Counted from the stretch's first letter, positions 7,812 through 16,396 are shown. The stretch is 43,379 nucleotides of DNA from Clostridiales bacterium (GCA_015655075.1 JAATFT010000061.1:1-43379), one strand, 5' to 3'. Numbers and translations are program-made. Notes: generated from the sequence alone by a model not told the origin.

Positions 7812-9152
7812 TTAATGGTATTCCTCTTCCTCCGCCTCTTTTTTTATTCTGTCCAAATGTTCTTTTATAATCTTTTCATAACCTTGCTCCGCAGGCTTAT
7901 AAAAAACCCTGTCTTTTAATTCATCCGGCAGATACTGCTGATTTACATAATGATTCTTATAACTATGGGCATATTTATAGCCAAGCCCATGGCCTAATTT
8001 GGCGGCACTCTTATAATGGGCATCCATCAGATGAGAGGGTATGGTTGCTGTTTTCTCATTCCGAACAGCATCAAGGGCAGCATCAATCGCCACAATAGAT
8101 GAATTGCTTTTTGGCGCACAGGCAACATAAGCCGCAGCTTGTGCCAATATGATGCGGGCTTCCGGCATTCCAAGCCGCTCGACTGCCTGGGCTGCGGCAG
8201 TGGCTACAGCCAAGGCATTGGGATCCGCATTGGATACGTCCTCCGAAGCGCATATCATAATCCGCCTGGCGATAAAAGTAATACTTTCACCTGCATATAA
8301 CATACGTGCCAGATAATAAACCGCCGCATCCGGGTCGGACCCTCTCATACTTTTTATAAAAGCCGATATGGTATCGTAATGATTATCTCCGGATTTGTCA
8401 TAGCGGACTACCCTTTTTTGGATACATTCACTGGCAACCGGCAGAGTAATGTGTATCTTGCCGTCTTCCGATCTCTGTGTGGTTAGAATCCCCAATTCAA
8501 TGGCATTTAATGCCGCCCTGGCATCGCCGTTGGCCATATCGGAAAGAAAGTCCAGGGCATCTTCATCAATAACGGCACGGTAACTTCCCATTCCCCTTTC
8601 TTCATCATATACAGCCCTAAGCAATAGTTTTTTGATATCCTCTTTTTCCAGAGCTTTTAATTCAAATATAATAGAACGGGATAATAAAGCGCTGTTTACT
8701 TCAAAATACGGATTTTCCGTTGTAGCGCCGATAAGAATAATAGTTCCGTCCTCCACAAAAGGCAATAGATAGTCCTGCTGTCCCTTATTAAACCGGTGAA
8801 TCTCGTCAATGAACAATATGGTTTTCTTCCCATACATGCCTGCATTATCCTTTGCCTGGGCTATCACATCTTCCATATCTTTTTTGCCGGCTGAAGTGGC
8901 GTTTATCTGAACAAAGGCAGCACTGGTTGTCCCCGCGATTACTTTTGCCAAAGTTGTTTTTCCGGTTCCAGGCGGACCGTAAAATATAATAGAACTGATT
9001 TTATCTGCTTTGATAGCCCGGTATAAAAGCTTATCCTTACCAATGATATGGCTTTGACCCACCACTTCCTCCAGGGTTTCAGGGCGCAGCCTTGAAGCCA
9101 GGGGCGAATCTTTCTTAAGATTGTTATTTCTCATATATTCAAATAAATCCAT
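7812..9152 (-). CDS. rarA: Replication-associated recombination protein A (MgsA/RarA AAA+ ATPase)
   Basis: A 446-aa clamp-loader-like AAA+ ATPase that acts at stalled replication forks. Visible motifs are SPLASRLRPETLEEVVGQSHI (family N-terminus), Walker A GPPGTGKT, Walker B LFIDEIHRFNKGQQD, sensor 1 GATTENPYFEV, and the C-terminal MgsA domain with RGSDPDAAVYYLARML and the terminal YLPDELKDRVFYKP. I start at MDLFEYM (9152), nine bases after GGAAGG; the longer ORF at 9173 has no RBS. The length matches bacterial RarA. It is a monocistronic housekeeping gene with its own promoter. Confidence 0.96.
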   Translation of the reverse strand: MDLFEYMRNNNLKKDSPLASRLRPETLEEVVGQSHIIGKDKLLYRAIKADKISSIIFYGPPGTGKTTLAKVIAGTTSAAFVQINATSAGKKDMEDVIAQAKDNAGMYGKKTILFIDEIHRFNKGQQDYLLPFVEDGTIILIGATTENPYFEVNSALLSRSIIFELKALEKEDIKKLLLRAVYDEERGMGSYRAVIDEDALDFLSDMANGDARAALNAIELGILTTQRSEDGKIHITLPVASECIQKRVVRYDKSGDNHYDTISAFIKSMRGSDPDAAVYYLARMLYAGESITFIARRIMICASEDVSNADPNALAVATAAAQAVERLGMPEARIILAQAAAYVACAPKSNSSIVAIDAALDAVRNEKTATIPSHLMDAHYKSAAKLGHGLGYKYAHSYKNHYVNQQYLPDELKDRVFYKPAEQGYEKIIKEHLDRIKKEAEEEEYH

Positions 9153-9219
9153 AATACTACCTTCCTTACCCATATCCTGCCTGTCAGGCAGTGTAATACC
9201 ACGTGAAAAGCTTTCCTAC

Positions 9220-9248
9220 ATTGTATAGAAAAAAGTATTTACAGTCAA
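9220..9248 (-). promoter_or_regulatory. Sigma-A-type promoter for rarA
   Basis: On the minus strand TTGACT (9243-9248), a 17-bp spacer and TACAAT (9220-9225) lie about 70 bp upstream of the rarA start. Confidence 0.6.
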
Positions 9249-9363
9249 CCTCTCTTTCTTAAGGACCAGGAATTGATATAATAAATATTAACGGAATCAC
9301 TATAATTTCCCTGGGACTGATTTCCATACTGCAATTATTGTTCGTAAAAACGCACCGTTACTC

Positions 9364-9391
9364 TTGATTTATAATGAAACTATGATAAAAT
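9364..9391 (+). promoter_or_regulatory. Sigma-A-type promoter for the DUF4250/IMPACT genes
   Basis: TTGATT (9364-9369), a 16-bp spacer and TAAAAT (9386-9391) precede the broken DUF4250 gene by about 30 bp. The IMPACT-family gene downstream has no other obvious promoter, so it is probably transcribed through the disrupted gene. Confidence 0.5.
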
Positions 9392-9421
9392 ATAGAAATC
9401 ATAAGGCTTCAGGAGGTTTCC

Positions 9422-9646
9422 ATGTCAATTCCACAAGATCCCATGATTTTACTTAGGGCGTGTCTGAAAACTGCTTGCGCTGGACTGGGCGTTCCACTTT
9501 GTGGGAGACAAGGAGCGATTTTGGGAGCGTAGTTGGGGCATTTAACTGATTTATGTGAAGATTTAGCTGTTAATGAATATGAATTAATTGAAAAATTAAA
9601 ATCAATTCAATACGAATATGAACCGGTAAAGAATCAATTTAAATAG
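9422..9646 (+). pseudogene. DUF4250 protein gene disrupted by a family 2 repeat
   Basis: An excellent RBS (CAGGAGG) precedes ATG 9422, which opens MSIPQDPMILL, the typical start of a short DUF4250 protein. After 11 codons the reading frame enters a repeat fragment with an in-frame TAG at 9530-9532. The family sequence resumes in the same frame with LTDLCEDLAVNEYELIEKLK and ends EYEPVKNQFK at the TAG at 9644-9646. About a dozen residues expected between the two halves (the usual VNxxLRDxY region) are missing and replaced by the repeat. The final stop overlaps the RBS of the next gene. The role of DUF4250 is unknown. Confidence 0.8.
9454..9537 (+). mobile_element. Family 2 repeat, 5' half, inside the DUF4250 gene
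   Basis: It starts TAGGGCGTGTCTGAAAACTG and contains TTCCACTTTGTGGGAGACA and GGAGCGATTTTGGGAGC. These match the left half of the 167-bp copy at 21313-21479 read on its minus strand. The right terminal repeat is absent. The same subtype (GTGTCTGAAAACTGCTTGCGC) recurs at 34806-34869. Confidence 0.7.
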
Positions 9647-9656
9647 GAGGATGTCT

Positions 9657-10313
9657 ATGACCAAATCCTTTCGGACCGTCTATTCAGGCGGTAGTGGTGA
9701 AATAACTGAGAAAAAATCCAGGTTTATAGCAAATGTTGCTCCTGTCTCATCCGAAGAAGCTGCCCTGGAATTTATTGAACAGGTGAAAAAAAAATATTGG
9801 GATGCCAGTCACAATTGCTCTGCCTATGTAATTGGATATAAGGATGAAATCCAAAGATGCAGTGATGACGGCGAGCCTTCTAAAACAGCCGGGAAACCCA
9901 TCCTGGATGTTTTACTGGGAAAGGGTATTCATAATACGGCAGTGGTAGTTACCAGGTATTTCGGCGGGACGCTGCTTGGGACCGGCGGATTAGTCCGGGC
10001 ATATCAAGGTGCCGCTAAGGAAGGTTTAAATCATAGTACCATAATTGAAAAGGAATACGGTCTCAAAGTACAGGTTATAACAGATTACAACGGTATAGGC
10101 AAAATCAGGTATCTCCTCTCTCAATTGGGTATTACGGTCCTTCAAAGTGATTATACCGATATTGTAACCATAACCCTTTTAATACCAATGGATATTTATC
10201 AGGAATTTCAAAAAAAGATCATAGAGGTTACCGGCGGAAAAGCACAGATATCCCAAGACGGCGAAGTTTATTATGCCATGATTAACGGAAAAATTGAACT
10301 ATTTAACATTTAA
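9657..10313 (+). CDS. IMPACT/YigZ family protein
   Basis: A 218-aa protein of the YigZ/YvyE (UPF0029, IMPACT) family. The N-terminal domain carries KKSRFIANV, the conserved CSAYVIG, RCSDDGEPSKTAGKPILDVL and VVVTRYFGGTLLGTGGLVRAY. A C-terminal ferredoxin-like domain follows (about residues 140-215). I choose ATG 9657 because AGGAGG abuts the ATG at 9651 but is six bases from 9657. Some homologues are implicated in translation-related regulation, but the molecular role is unsettled. A strong terminator follows. Confidence 0.92.
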   Translation: MTKSFRTVYSGGSGEITEKKSRFIANVAPVSSEEAALEFIEQVKKKYWDASHNCSAYVIGYKDEIQRCSDDGEPSKTAGKPILDVLLGKGIHNTAVVVTRYFGGTLLGTGGLVRAYQGAAKEGLNHSTIIEKEYGLKVQVITDYNGIGKIRYLLSQLGITVLQSDYTDIVTITLLIPMDIYQEFQKKIIEVTGGKAQISQDGEVYYAMINGKIELFNI

Positions 10314-10331
10314 GTCGGAAAATTTGCCCCT

Positions 10332-10373
10332 AAAATGAGAAATCTCTTAAAATTTAAGAGATTTCTCATTTTT
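10332..10373. terminator. Bidirectional rho-independent terminator
   Basis: A nearly uninterrupted 20-bp inverted repeat (AAAATGAGAAATCTCTTAAA and its complement) with A residues on one side and T residues on the other. It lies between the convergent IMPACT and DUF6514-like genes and should terminate both. Confidence 0.88.
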
Positions 10374-10432
10374 CTTGATACATTTTTCAATTTTTTTACC
10401 TACTATGTAATTAAAATGCTTCCTATTTCTGG

Positions 10433-10723
10433 TTAAATGTAATCACTAACCAAATCATCTACAATTTCAAGCATTGATATTAGAGTTACTCCGTTATCCC
10501 ATAATTTATGTGCTATTTCTTTTACTATCTCCCTCGAATAAGAAATGGGATCCGTATATTCTGTTTCCATGTAATTTTCCAAATGCTTAACTATTTTTAT
10601 TCCGTATAAGCTAATGTCTTGTCCGCGGTCTTTGTAATCTTCTACCAGATAATAATCCAATTGAACCTCCTTATTATCTTCCATTATCATTATCTTTGTA
10701 CCCTCTAAATAAAGTTTTCTCAT
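10433..10723 (-). CDS. DUF6514-like small protein
   Basis: A 96-aa soluble protein starting after GGAGGGGCA. The pattern YYLVEDYKDRGQDISLYGIKIVKHL followed by SREIVKEIAHKLWDNGVTLISMLEIVDDLVSDYI resembles the DUF6514 family: a short beta-rich N-terminus followed by a helix pair ending in an acidic VVDDFL-like motif. This family assignment is from memory of the pattern and is moderate. Function is unknown. It is a single gene between the IMPACT gene terminator and a repeat-rich intergenic region. Confidence 0.65.
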   Translation of the reverse strand: MRKLYLEGTKIMIMEDNKEVQLDYYLVEDYKDRGQDISLYGIKIVKHLENYMETEYTDPISYSREIVKEIAHKLWDNGVTLISMLEIVDDLVSDYI

Positions 10724-10983
10724 TGCCCCTCCCTAAATCCATTCAATAATATTTTTTAAAGCATCTTCTCTTACAGTAGGTTTAAAGCTAATTACATTAT
10801 ATATTTGTTATTATATGAATAAAAGCACAATGACTCGCATAAATCGACATAATTCGACAAATGGCGTATTTTTCTCACGATATGTAAAAATTAGCCCAAA
10901 TTATTCCAATATAATCTTCGTAAATGTGAATATTTTGACAATTACCTACATTTTTATTGAGCAACATTTTGTTGCCTAGTTAA

Positions 10984-11013
10984 GCGGTGCAATGATTTTT
11001 CAAACACGCTCTA
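10984..11013. mobile_element. Family 2 element, right-end fragment
   Basis: GCGGTGCAATGATTTTTCAA followed by ACACGCTCTA matches the right terminus of the longer copies. No left terminus is found nearby. Confidence 0.65.
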
Positions 11014-11030
11014 GAGCCCACTCTCCGACT

Positions 11031-11095
11031 GAAGCAGGTAAGTCCCAAACCCACCGCTTACGCTTCGCTAAGAAGCAGGGGACTTACTTGTAAGG
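11031..11095 (+). repeat. Family 3 structured repeat, copy 1
   Basis: About 65 bp that recur at 28996-29069. Shared blocks are AACCCACCGCTTA, CGCTAAGAAGCAG and GGACTTACTTGTAAGGT. An internal AAGTCCC pairs with GGGACTT, so the transcript can fold into a long hairpin. Confidence 0.65.
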
Positions 11096-11152
11096 TAAAA
11101 TGCGGGCGCATTCGCGAAAATATATAATTTCCTTTATTTTTAAGTAACAATT

Positions 11153-11161
11153 TGGTATAAT
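11153..11161 (+). promoter_or_regulatory. Extended -10 promoter of the penicillin-binding protein gene
   Basis: TGGTATAAT, an extended -10 element, lies 24 bp before the ATG. No good -35 box is visible at the expected distance. Confidence 0.5.
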
Positions 11162-11184
11162 TAACTGGATAAAGGAGGTTTATT

Positions 11185-13884
11185 ATGGACTTTAGCAAAA
11201 AGGGAACTGCAAAAAAACAACACCAGATAAAATCTACTTCCAGAAAAGTTGCTTCGAAAGTCTCAGTATCTTTTTTTAGAGTATTCTTAATTGGAATTGT
11301 ATTTGCGGCAGTTATCGGGTCATTTGCCGGCTTGGGAATTTTAAAAGGCCTTGCTGACAGTGCACCCAGCATTGACCAGATCAATGTTGTCCCAACCGGT
11401 TATACCACCAATATATATGACAAAGACGGTAATTTAATTGAAACCTTAGCTGGCGCGGAAGCCAACCGTGTATATGTTACTATAGATGAAATACCGAAAG
11501 TGCTCCAGGACTGCGTTATCAGTATCGAAGATGAAAGATTTTATGAACACAGTGGAATTGATATAAGAGGTATTTTCAGAGCTTTCTTTTCCGGCTTAAG
11601 TCAGGGCAACTTTGATGAAGGCGCCAGCACCATCACCCAGCAGCTGATTAAAAATCAGGTATTTGACGGCGGTGCGGAAGATAATTTTACCGACCGCTTT
11701 ATCCGAAAAGTTCAGGAACAATATCTGGCCATACAGTTAGAGGAACGGCTGGATAAAAACTCCATACTGGAATATTACATGAATAACATTAATCTCGGTG
11801 CAGGCACATATGGTGTGCAGACAGCGTCAAAACGTTATTTTAATAAGGATGTGGGTGAATTAACCTTATCGGAAGCAGCCGTTATCGCCGCTATTGCCCA
11901 ATCACCTACCAATATGAACCCCATTACCCATCCGGACAACAATGCAGACAGACGGCTACAGGTTCTTAAGAATATGAAGAAACATGGTCTGTGCACGGAA
12001 GAAGAATATCAGGAAGCAATAAATGACGATGTATATTCCAGAATTCAATCCATCAATGAAGAACAAAGTACAACCTCCTATTACAGCTATTTTGTAGATG
12101 AATTAATCGAGCAGGTTATTGAAGATTTGCAGCAAAAAAAAGGTTATACCTATACTCAGGCCAGCAATGCGCTTTACAGCGGCGGTTTAAGTATTTATAC
12201 CACACTGGACTCGAAAATACAGTCTATCGTAGATGATGTTTATTCCAACCAGGATTATTTCCCTGAAATTGGCAAGAACTCTTTCTGGGAATTAACTTAC
12301 GCCTTATCGATTCAAAAAAAAGACGGAACTACTATCCATTATCATACAAATGACTTAGTGGATTTCTTTAAATCGGATTCTTCCTTCTCTACTTATTTCT
12401 CCAGTAAAAAAGAAGCGCAGAAACGGGTGAAGAAATTTAAAAATGCCATGGTGGAGGATGGCGACACGATATTAGGAGAAAATACAAGTCTGATTATACA
12501 GCCCCAATCATCCCTGGTTATTATGGATCAATCCAACGGACAAGTCGTTGCTTTAGTAGGCGGCAGGGGCGAAAAAACCGGCAACAGGACCTTAAACAGA
12601 GCTACCAATACGGCAAGACAGCCCGGTTCCACCTTTAAGATACTCTCTGCCTATCTGCCTGCATTGGATTCCGCAGGAATGACATTGGCCAGTGTTATTG
12701 ACGACGCACCTTATAAATATCCGGATTCCAATAAGTATGTAAACAACTGGAACAGAGAAACTTATGAAGGGTTAACTACTTTAAGAGATGCAATTACCAA
12801 CTCCATGAATATCGTAACGGTAAAAACCCTGGCCAAGGTAACGCCACAGGTTGGTTTTGATTATTTGAAAAAAATAGGTTTTACCACCATGGTAGACAGC
12901 AGAACCTCGGATAACGGCAAGGTTTATTCCGATATCAACCTGTCCATGGCTCTTGGAGGTATTACAGACGGCGTTACAAATCTTGAATTAACTGCCGCTT
13001 ATGCCGCCATTGCCAACGGCGGCGTTTATATAAAGCCAAGTTTTTATACTAAAATTTTAGATCATGATAATAAGGTATTATTAAAAAATAACCCTACGGA
13101 ACAGCAGGTAATGAAGGAATCCACCGCTTTCCTTTTAACCAGTGCCATGGAAGATGTAATAAAAAAGGGTACGGGCACCGCCGTTAATTTTACGGAAATT
13201 AATATGCCTCTTGCCGGCAAAACAGGCACTACCTCGGATGACAACGATCTTTGGTTTGCCGGATTTACTCCCTATTATACGGCCGCCATATGGTCAGGTT
13301 ATGACAATAACTTAAGTCAGACAAATAAAAGCTATCAGAAAATTATATGGCGCGATATTATGCAGCGCATTCATGAAAAATATGACCTGGAATCCGTGCC
13401 ATTTAATAAACCGGATTCCATAGTAACCGCAAAAATATGTACCAAGAGCGGAAAATTAGCAGTAGACGGCTTATGCGATAAATATATCGGCGGCTCTACC
13501 GTCAGAACTGAATACTTTGCCAAAGGCACGGCGCCCACGGAAAAATGTGATGTTCATGTTAAAGTCACAATATGTAAGGATTCAGGACAAATTGCCAACG
13601 AATTTTGTCCGAAGTCTTCTTTGGAAGAAAGAGTATATCTCATTAAAGAAGAAAAAAGCCCGACAACAGACACACCCTATATTTTACCCTCTGCGACTTG
13701 TACAAAACATAATTCCAAAACATTTGTCACACCTATTATCACTCCCTTTCCGCCGTTAGGTGGGAATAATGGCAATAACAGCAACGGACTATCGCCTCCT
13801 ACCATTAACGGCAATAATACGGATGACGGCATAAACTACGGCAATAATAACGGTTACAACAATGGTAATAACAGGGCCAATTGA
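11185..13884 (+). CDS. Class A penicillin-binding protein (PBP1A family)
   Basis: An 899-aa bifunctional peptidoglycan synthase. A cytoplasmic basic N-terminus and one membrane anchor (about residues 30-55) are followed by a GT51 transglycosylase domain, with catalytic Glu115 in EDERFYEHSG and GASTITQQLIKN. The transpeptidase domain has an intact triad of motifs: STFK (Ser482), SMN (540-542) and KTGT (Lys679). The tail from about residue 850 is Asn/Gly-rich low complexity, typical of an extracellular flexible end. AAAGGAGG lies at proper spacing before ATG 11185. It is monocistronic between a repeat-laden promoter region and a bidirectional terminator. Which clostridial PBP1 paralogue this is cannot be decided. 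Confidence 0.96.
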   Translation: MDFSKKGTAKKQHQIKSTSRKVASKVSVSFFRVFLIGIVFAAVIGSFAGLGILKGLADSAPSIDQINVVPTGYTTNIYDKDGNLIETLAGAEANRVYVTIDEIPKVLQDCVISIEDERFYEHSGIDIRGIFRAFFSGLSQGNFDEGASTITQQLIKNQVFDGGAEDNFTDRFIRKVQEQYLAIQLEERLDKNSILEYYMNNINLGAGTYGVQTASKRYFNKDVGELTLSEAAVIAAIAQSPTNMNPITHPDNNADRRLQVLKNMKKHGLCTEEEYQEAINDDVYSRIQSINEEQSTTSYYSYFVDELIEQVIEDLQQKKGYTYTQASNALYSGGLSIYTTLDSKIQSIVDDVYSNQDYFPEIGKNSFWELTYALSIQKKDGTTIHYHTNDLVDFFKSDSSFSTYFSSKKEAQKRVKKFKNAMVEDGDTILGENTSLIIQPQSSLVIMDQSNGQVVALVGGRGEKTGNRTLNRATNTARQPGSTFKILSAYLPALDSAGMTLASVIDDAPYKYPDSNKYVNNWNRETYEGLTTLRDAITNSMNIVTVKTLAKVTPQVGFDYLKKIGFTTMVDSRTSDNGKVYSDINLSMALGGITDGVTNLELTAAYAAIANGGVYIKPSFYTKILDHDNKVLLKNNPTEQQVMKESTAFLLTSAMEDVIKKGTGTAVNFTEINMPLAGKTGTTSDDNDLWFAGFTPYYTAAIWSGYDNNLSQTNKSYQKIIWRDIMQRIHEKYDLESVPFNKPDSIVTAKICTKSGKLAVDGLCDKYIGGSTVRTEYFAKGTAPTEKCDVHVKVTICKDSGQIANEFCPKSSLEERVYLIKEEKSPTTDTPYILPSATCTKHNSKTFVTPIITPFPPLGGNNGNNSNGLSPPTINGNNTDDGINYGNNNGYNNGNNRAN

Positions 13885-13965
13885 TGCCAATAGAAACGCC
13901 AATATAGAACTCTATTATGCTTACGGCGAATCAATACCCTGAAGAAATACGTCCGCGGCCTTAAG

Positions 13966-14028
13966 AAAAACCGGTTCCAAAACTACAAGTTGTTTTATTT
14001 ACAACTTAAAGTTTTAGAACCGGTTTTT
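13966..14028. terminator. Bidirectional terminator between PBP gene and spoVAE
   Basis: AAAAACCGGTTC pairs with GAACCGGTTTTT, and a second inner stem (AAAACT/AGTTTT) adds to it. A and T runs on the two sides suit termination of both convergent transcripts. Confidence 0.85.
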
Positions 14029-14063
14029 CAATATAATTAGGATGAAATATTACAAAATCGAGT

Positions 14064-14420
14064 TTAATCTTTCAGCTTCGGATTGAATATCCAGGAAGCC
14101 ATATAGCTAAAGATTAAAGCTGCCGAAATTCCAACTGCCGAAGCCGTAAACCCTCCTTTGAATAATCCGATGAAGCCTTCTTCCGCTATCGATTTTTTCA
14201 TACCTTTAAATAATAAATTACCAAATCCGCTAAGAGGTACGCTGGCACCTGCTCCCGCCCATTTTGCAAATGGTTCGTATACCCCTACGGCGCCTAATAC
14301 GGCCCCCAGGCACACAAGTATAACCATAATTCTACCTGGCATAAGCTTCGTATGATCCATAAAAATCTGTACGACGGCGCAGATGGCACCTCCCACTAAA
14401 AATGCTTTTAAATAATCCAT
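14064..14420 (-). CDS. spoVAE: Stage V sporulation protein AE
   Basis: A 118-aa membrane protein with four predicted helices. The N-terminus MDYLKAFLVGGAICAVVQIFMD and the segment PFAKWAGAGASVPLSGFGNLLFKG are characteristic of the SpoVAE(b)/SpoVAC membrane family. SpoVA proteins form the inner-membrane route by which Ca-dipicolinate enters the forespore and leaves on germination. AGGAG precedes the ATG. It is the last gene of the spoVAC-AD-AE unit, before a bidirectional terminator. Confidence 0.93.
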   Translation of the reverse strand: MDYLKAFLVGGAICAVVQIFMDHTKLMPGRIMVILVCLGAVLGAVGVYEPFAKWAGAGASVPLSGFGNLLFKGMKKSIAEEGFIGLFKGGFTASAVGISAALIFSYMASWIFNPKLKD

Positions 14421-14470
14421 ATGCTTCTCCTATCCGGCATTATTACATAGAAAGTTAATAACAGCCTTAA

Positions 14471-15562
14471 TTAACAAATCTCTAATATAACTGCGTGGGC
14501 AATTCCGGGAACTGAATTTCCTTCATTATAACTTACCTGTGAGAGTAATGCTCCCGTCGGCACGAACAAAACCCTTGTCCATTCGTGACGAAGCAATTTC
14601 TTGAAAATATATCCTGTTAATGTAATTGCGCTGCATGCACAGCCGCTGCCCCCGGAATGGGTATCCTGACTTTCCTTATCGAAAATCTCAATCCCGCAGT
14701 CCATATGATTACCGCTTATATCAAATCCATCCTGTTTCAACAAATCTATTAATATATCTTTACCCACATACCCTAAATCACCGGTAATGATTTTATCATA
14801 ATAATTCGGCAGCACATTTAAGTCCTTTAAATTCCGGGAAATGGTATTGTATGCCGCCGGGGCCATACATGCCCCCATATTCAAGGAATCCTTCAAGCCA
14901 TAATCCACAATTTTACCCACGGTTATCCCTTTTATTCTTATGCTGCCATTATTATCATAATTATCTCCATAATTATCCCCGTCATTTTTTTCGGCCTTGG
15001 AAGCCGGCTTATCCTTTCCTATAATAACCGCACCGCTGCCCGTCACCGTCCAGGAAGCGGACAAAGGTCTTTGATTTCCGTACGCCAAGGGGAATCGGAA
15101 CTGTTTCTCAGTTCCTGCAAAATGGCTGGAAGTCAGCGATATAACCCTATCCGCATACCCGCCGTCTACAATAATTGCGCCAAGAGCCATGGATTCCCCC
15201 ATGGTGGAACAGGCTCCGAAAATTCCAAAGACCGGGATATTAAGATCAGCAATACCAAAGGAGGTGGCAATCAGTTGTCCCAACAAATCCCCTCCTATCA
15301 AATACCGGATATCCTCACTTTTTAAACCTGCTTTTTTAATTACAAATTCAGCGGCTCTTTTCATTAAGCGGCTTTCCGCATCTTCCCAGCTGGTTCCTCC
15401 AAACATGGGATCTTCTTCGATCTGGTCAAAGAAACTGCCAAGAGGACCTTCTCCCTCCTTCTTGCCTGCAATTGACGAACCGGCAAGTATATAAGGAGGA
15501 TTTAAAAAAAGAATACTCTGTTTCCCTATCATTTTACTTATTTTTTCTTTTTGCTCTTCCAT
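14471..15562 (-). CDS. spoVAD: Stage V sporulation protein AD
   Basis: A 363-aa soluble, thiolase-like SpoVA subunit known to bind dipicolinate. The recognisable series is NPPYILAGSSIAGKKEGEGPLG, DPMFGGTSWEDAESRL, GGDLLGQLIATSFGIADL, GACSTMGESMALG, ITGDLGYVGKDI and the C-terminal GNSVPGIAHAVILE. It is about 25 residues longer than the usual form because of a polar insert at about residues 185-207 (EKNDGDNYGDNYDNN) after GSGAVIIG. RBS AGAGG fits ATG 15562. A family 1 mobile element separates it from spoVAC. Confidence 0.95.
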   Translation of the reverse strand: MEEQKEKISKMIGKQSILFLNPPYILAGSSIAGKKEGEGPLGSFFDQIEEDPMFGGTSWEDAESRLMKRAAEFVIKKAGLKSEDIRYLIGGDLLGQLIATSFGIADLNIPVFGIFGACSTMGESMALGAIIVDGGYADRVISLTSSHFAGTEKQFRFPLAYGNQRPLSASWTVTGSGAVIIGKDKPASKAEKNDGDNYGDNYDNNGSIRIKGITVGKIVDYGLKDSLNMGACMAPAAYNTISRNLKDLNVLPNYYDKIITGDLGYVGKDILIDLLKQDGFDISGNHMDCGIEIFDKESQDTHSGGSGCACSAITLTGYIFKKLLRHEWTRVLFVPTGALLSQVSYNEGNSVPGIAHAVILEIC

Positions 15563-15606
15563 TTCAACCTCTTTTCCGGATATTCAATTTTCTTTGAATA
15601 TTCCTT

Positions 15607-15780
15607 GTTACTATTCACAGCTGATAAACTCGACGTGTTTTTTGTGAGTGCAGCGAAGCGAAAGTCACAGAAAACCGGAGTATAGCAGCGCCAAAACGCT
15701 GATTTTGCGTTTTGTGTGCATCGCAAAGCGTGTTACTGTTCACATAACTGCTGATTTTTTGCAGGGCTGTGAATAGTAAC
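15607..15780 (-). mobile_element. Family 1 MITE-like element, copy B, between spoVAC and spoVAD
   Basis: A 174-bp element in reverse orientation to copies A and C, bounded by GTTACTATTCACAGCTGATA and GCTGTGAATAGTAAC. It is flanked on both sides by a perfect direct repeat TATTCCTT (15599-15606 and 15781-15788), which is strong evidence for transposition with an 8-bp target duplication. It lies inside the spoVAC-spoVAD intergenic gap and carries no credible ORF. Confidence 0.9.
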
Positions 15781-15792
15781 TATTCCTTAAAC

Positions 15793-16299
15793 CTAAACCA
15801 CGCCTATCTCCATTAGAACGTAATATATTGCCCCCAAAATCCAGGACGAAAAAATCCCGTACAGGATAACGGGTCCGGCAATGGTAAAGATTTTGCACCC
15901 AATGCCAAATACCTGTCCCTCTTTTTTATATTCCACCGCCGGTGCCGCAACGGAATTCGCAAACCCGGTAATTGGCACAACGCTTCCGGCTCCTCCAAAT
16001 TTTGCTAATTTAGGATAAATGTTAAATCCGGTAAGCAAAACTGCTATAAATACTAAAGTTAATGAAGTATAGGATGCGGATAATTCTTCACCTGCACCCC
16101 AGGACTTATACAGATTTGTCAAACCCTGCCCGATTGTGCAAATGATACCTCCCACCAGAAAAGCTTTGCATAGATTTGCAAACCAGCTATGTTTAGGCGT
16201 CATATCCTTAACATATCTATTATACTTCTGCTCCTTCTTATTCTTGTCATTTTCAATTACCACATCCGAGGCTGTTACCTTTTTCTTATCATCTGGCAT
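15793..16299 (-). CDS. spoVAC: Stage V sporulation protein AC
   Basis: A 168-aa membrane protein. It has a charged cytoplasmic N-terminus followed by four to five hydrophobic helices containing KAFLVGGIICTIGQGLTN and FGGAGSVVPITGFANSVAAPAVEYKKEGQVFGIGCKIF, the SpoVAC signature. Family members act as the dipicolinate/mechanosensitive channel part of SpoVA. AAGGAG lies ten bases before ATG 16299. Hairpins and a repeat separate it from spoVAB, and a family 1 element separates it from spoVAD. Confidence 0.95.
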   Translation of the reverse strand: MPDDKKKVTASDVVIENDKNKKEQKYNRYVKDMTPKHSWFANLCKAFLVGGIICTIGQGLTNLYKSWGAGEELSASYTSLTLVFIAVLLTGFNIYPKLAKFGGAGSVVPITGFANSVAAPAVEYKKEGQVFGIGCKIFTIAGPVILYGIFSSWILGAIYYVLMEIGVV

Positions 16300-16330
16300 G
16301 TTACTTCAACTCCTTCTCTTTATATTATTA

Positions 16331-16382
16331 CTTATCAGAAGATATTTTTACCTTCTGATAAAAGGCGGCGCTTTTTGCCGCC
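16331..16382 (-). terminator. Hairpin pair between spoVAB and spoVAC
   Basis: On the minus strand GGCGGC/GCCGCC forms a short GC-rich stem followed by TTTTATC. Next comes a 10-bp stem TTATCAGAAG/CTTCTGATAA. The first has terminator character, which could split spoVAA-AB from spoVAC-AD-AE. No sigma-G-like promoter is evident between it and spoVAC. Confidence 0.45.
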
Positions 16383-16396
16383 GTGAGGTGATAAAA

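Larger units (their letters stand above)
10724..11184. other. Repeat-rich intergenic region, no gene seen
   Basis: The 461 bp between two divergent genes hold an AT-rich left half without a credible ORF, the right end of a family 2 element (10984-11013), a family 3 repeat (11031-11095) and the promoter of the penicillin-binding protein gene. No coding sequence or RNA gene is visible. Confidence 0.6.

Noticed and set aside
15538..15726. 62-aa minus-strand ORF between spoVAC and spoVAD
   Set aside because: It lies mostly inside the family 1 element and runs into spoVAD; no RBS.
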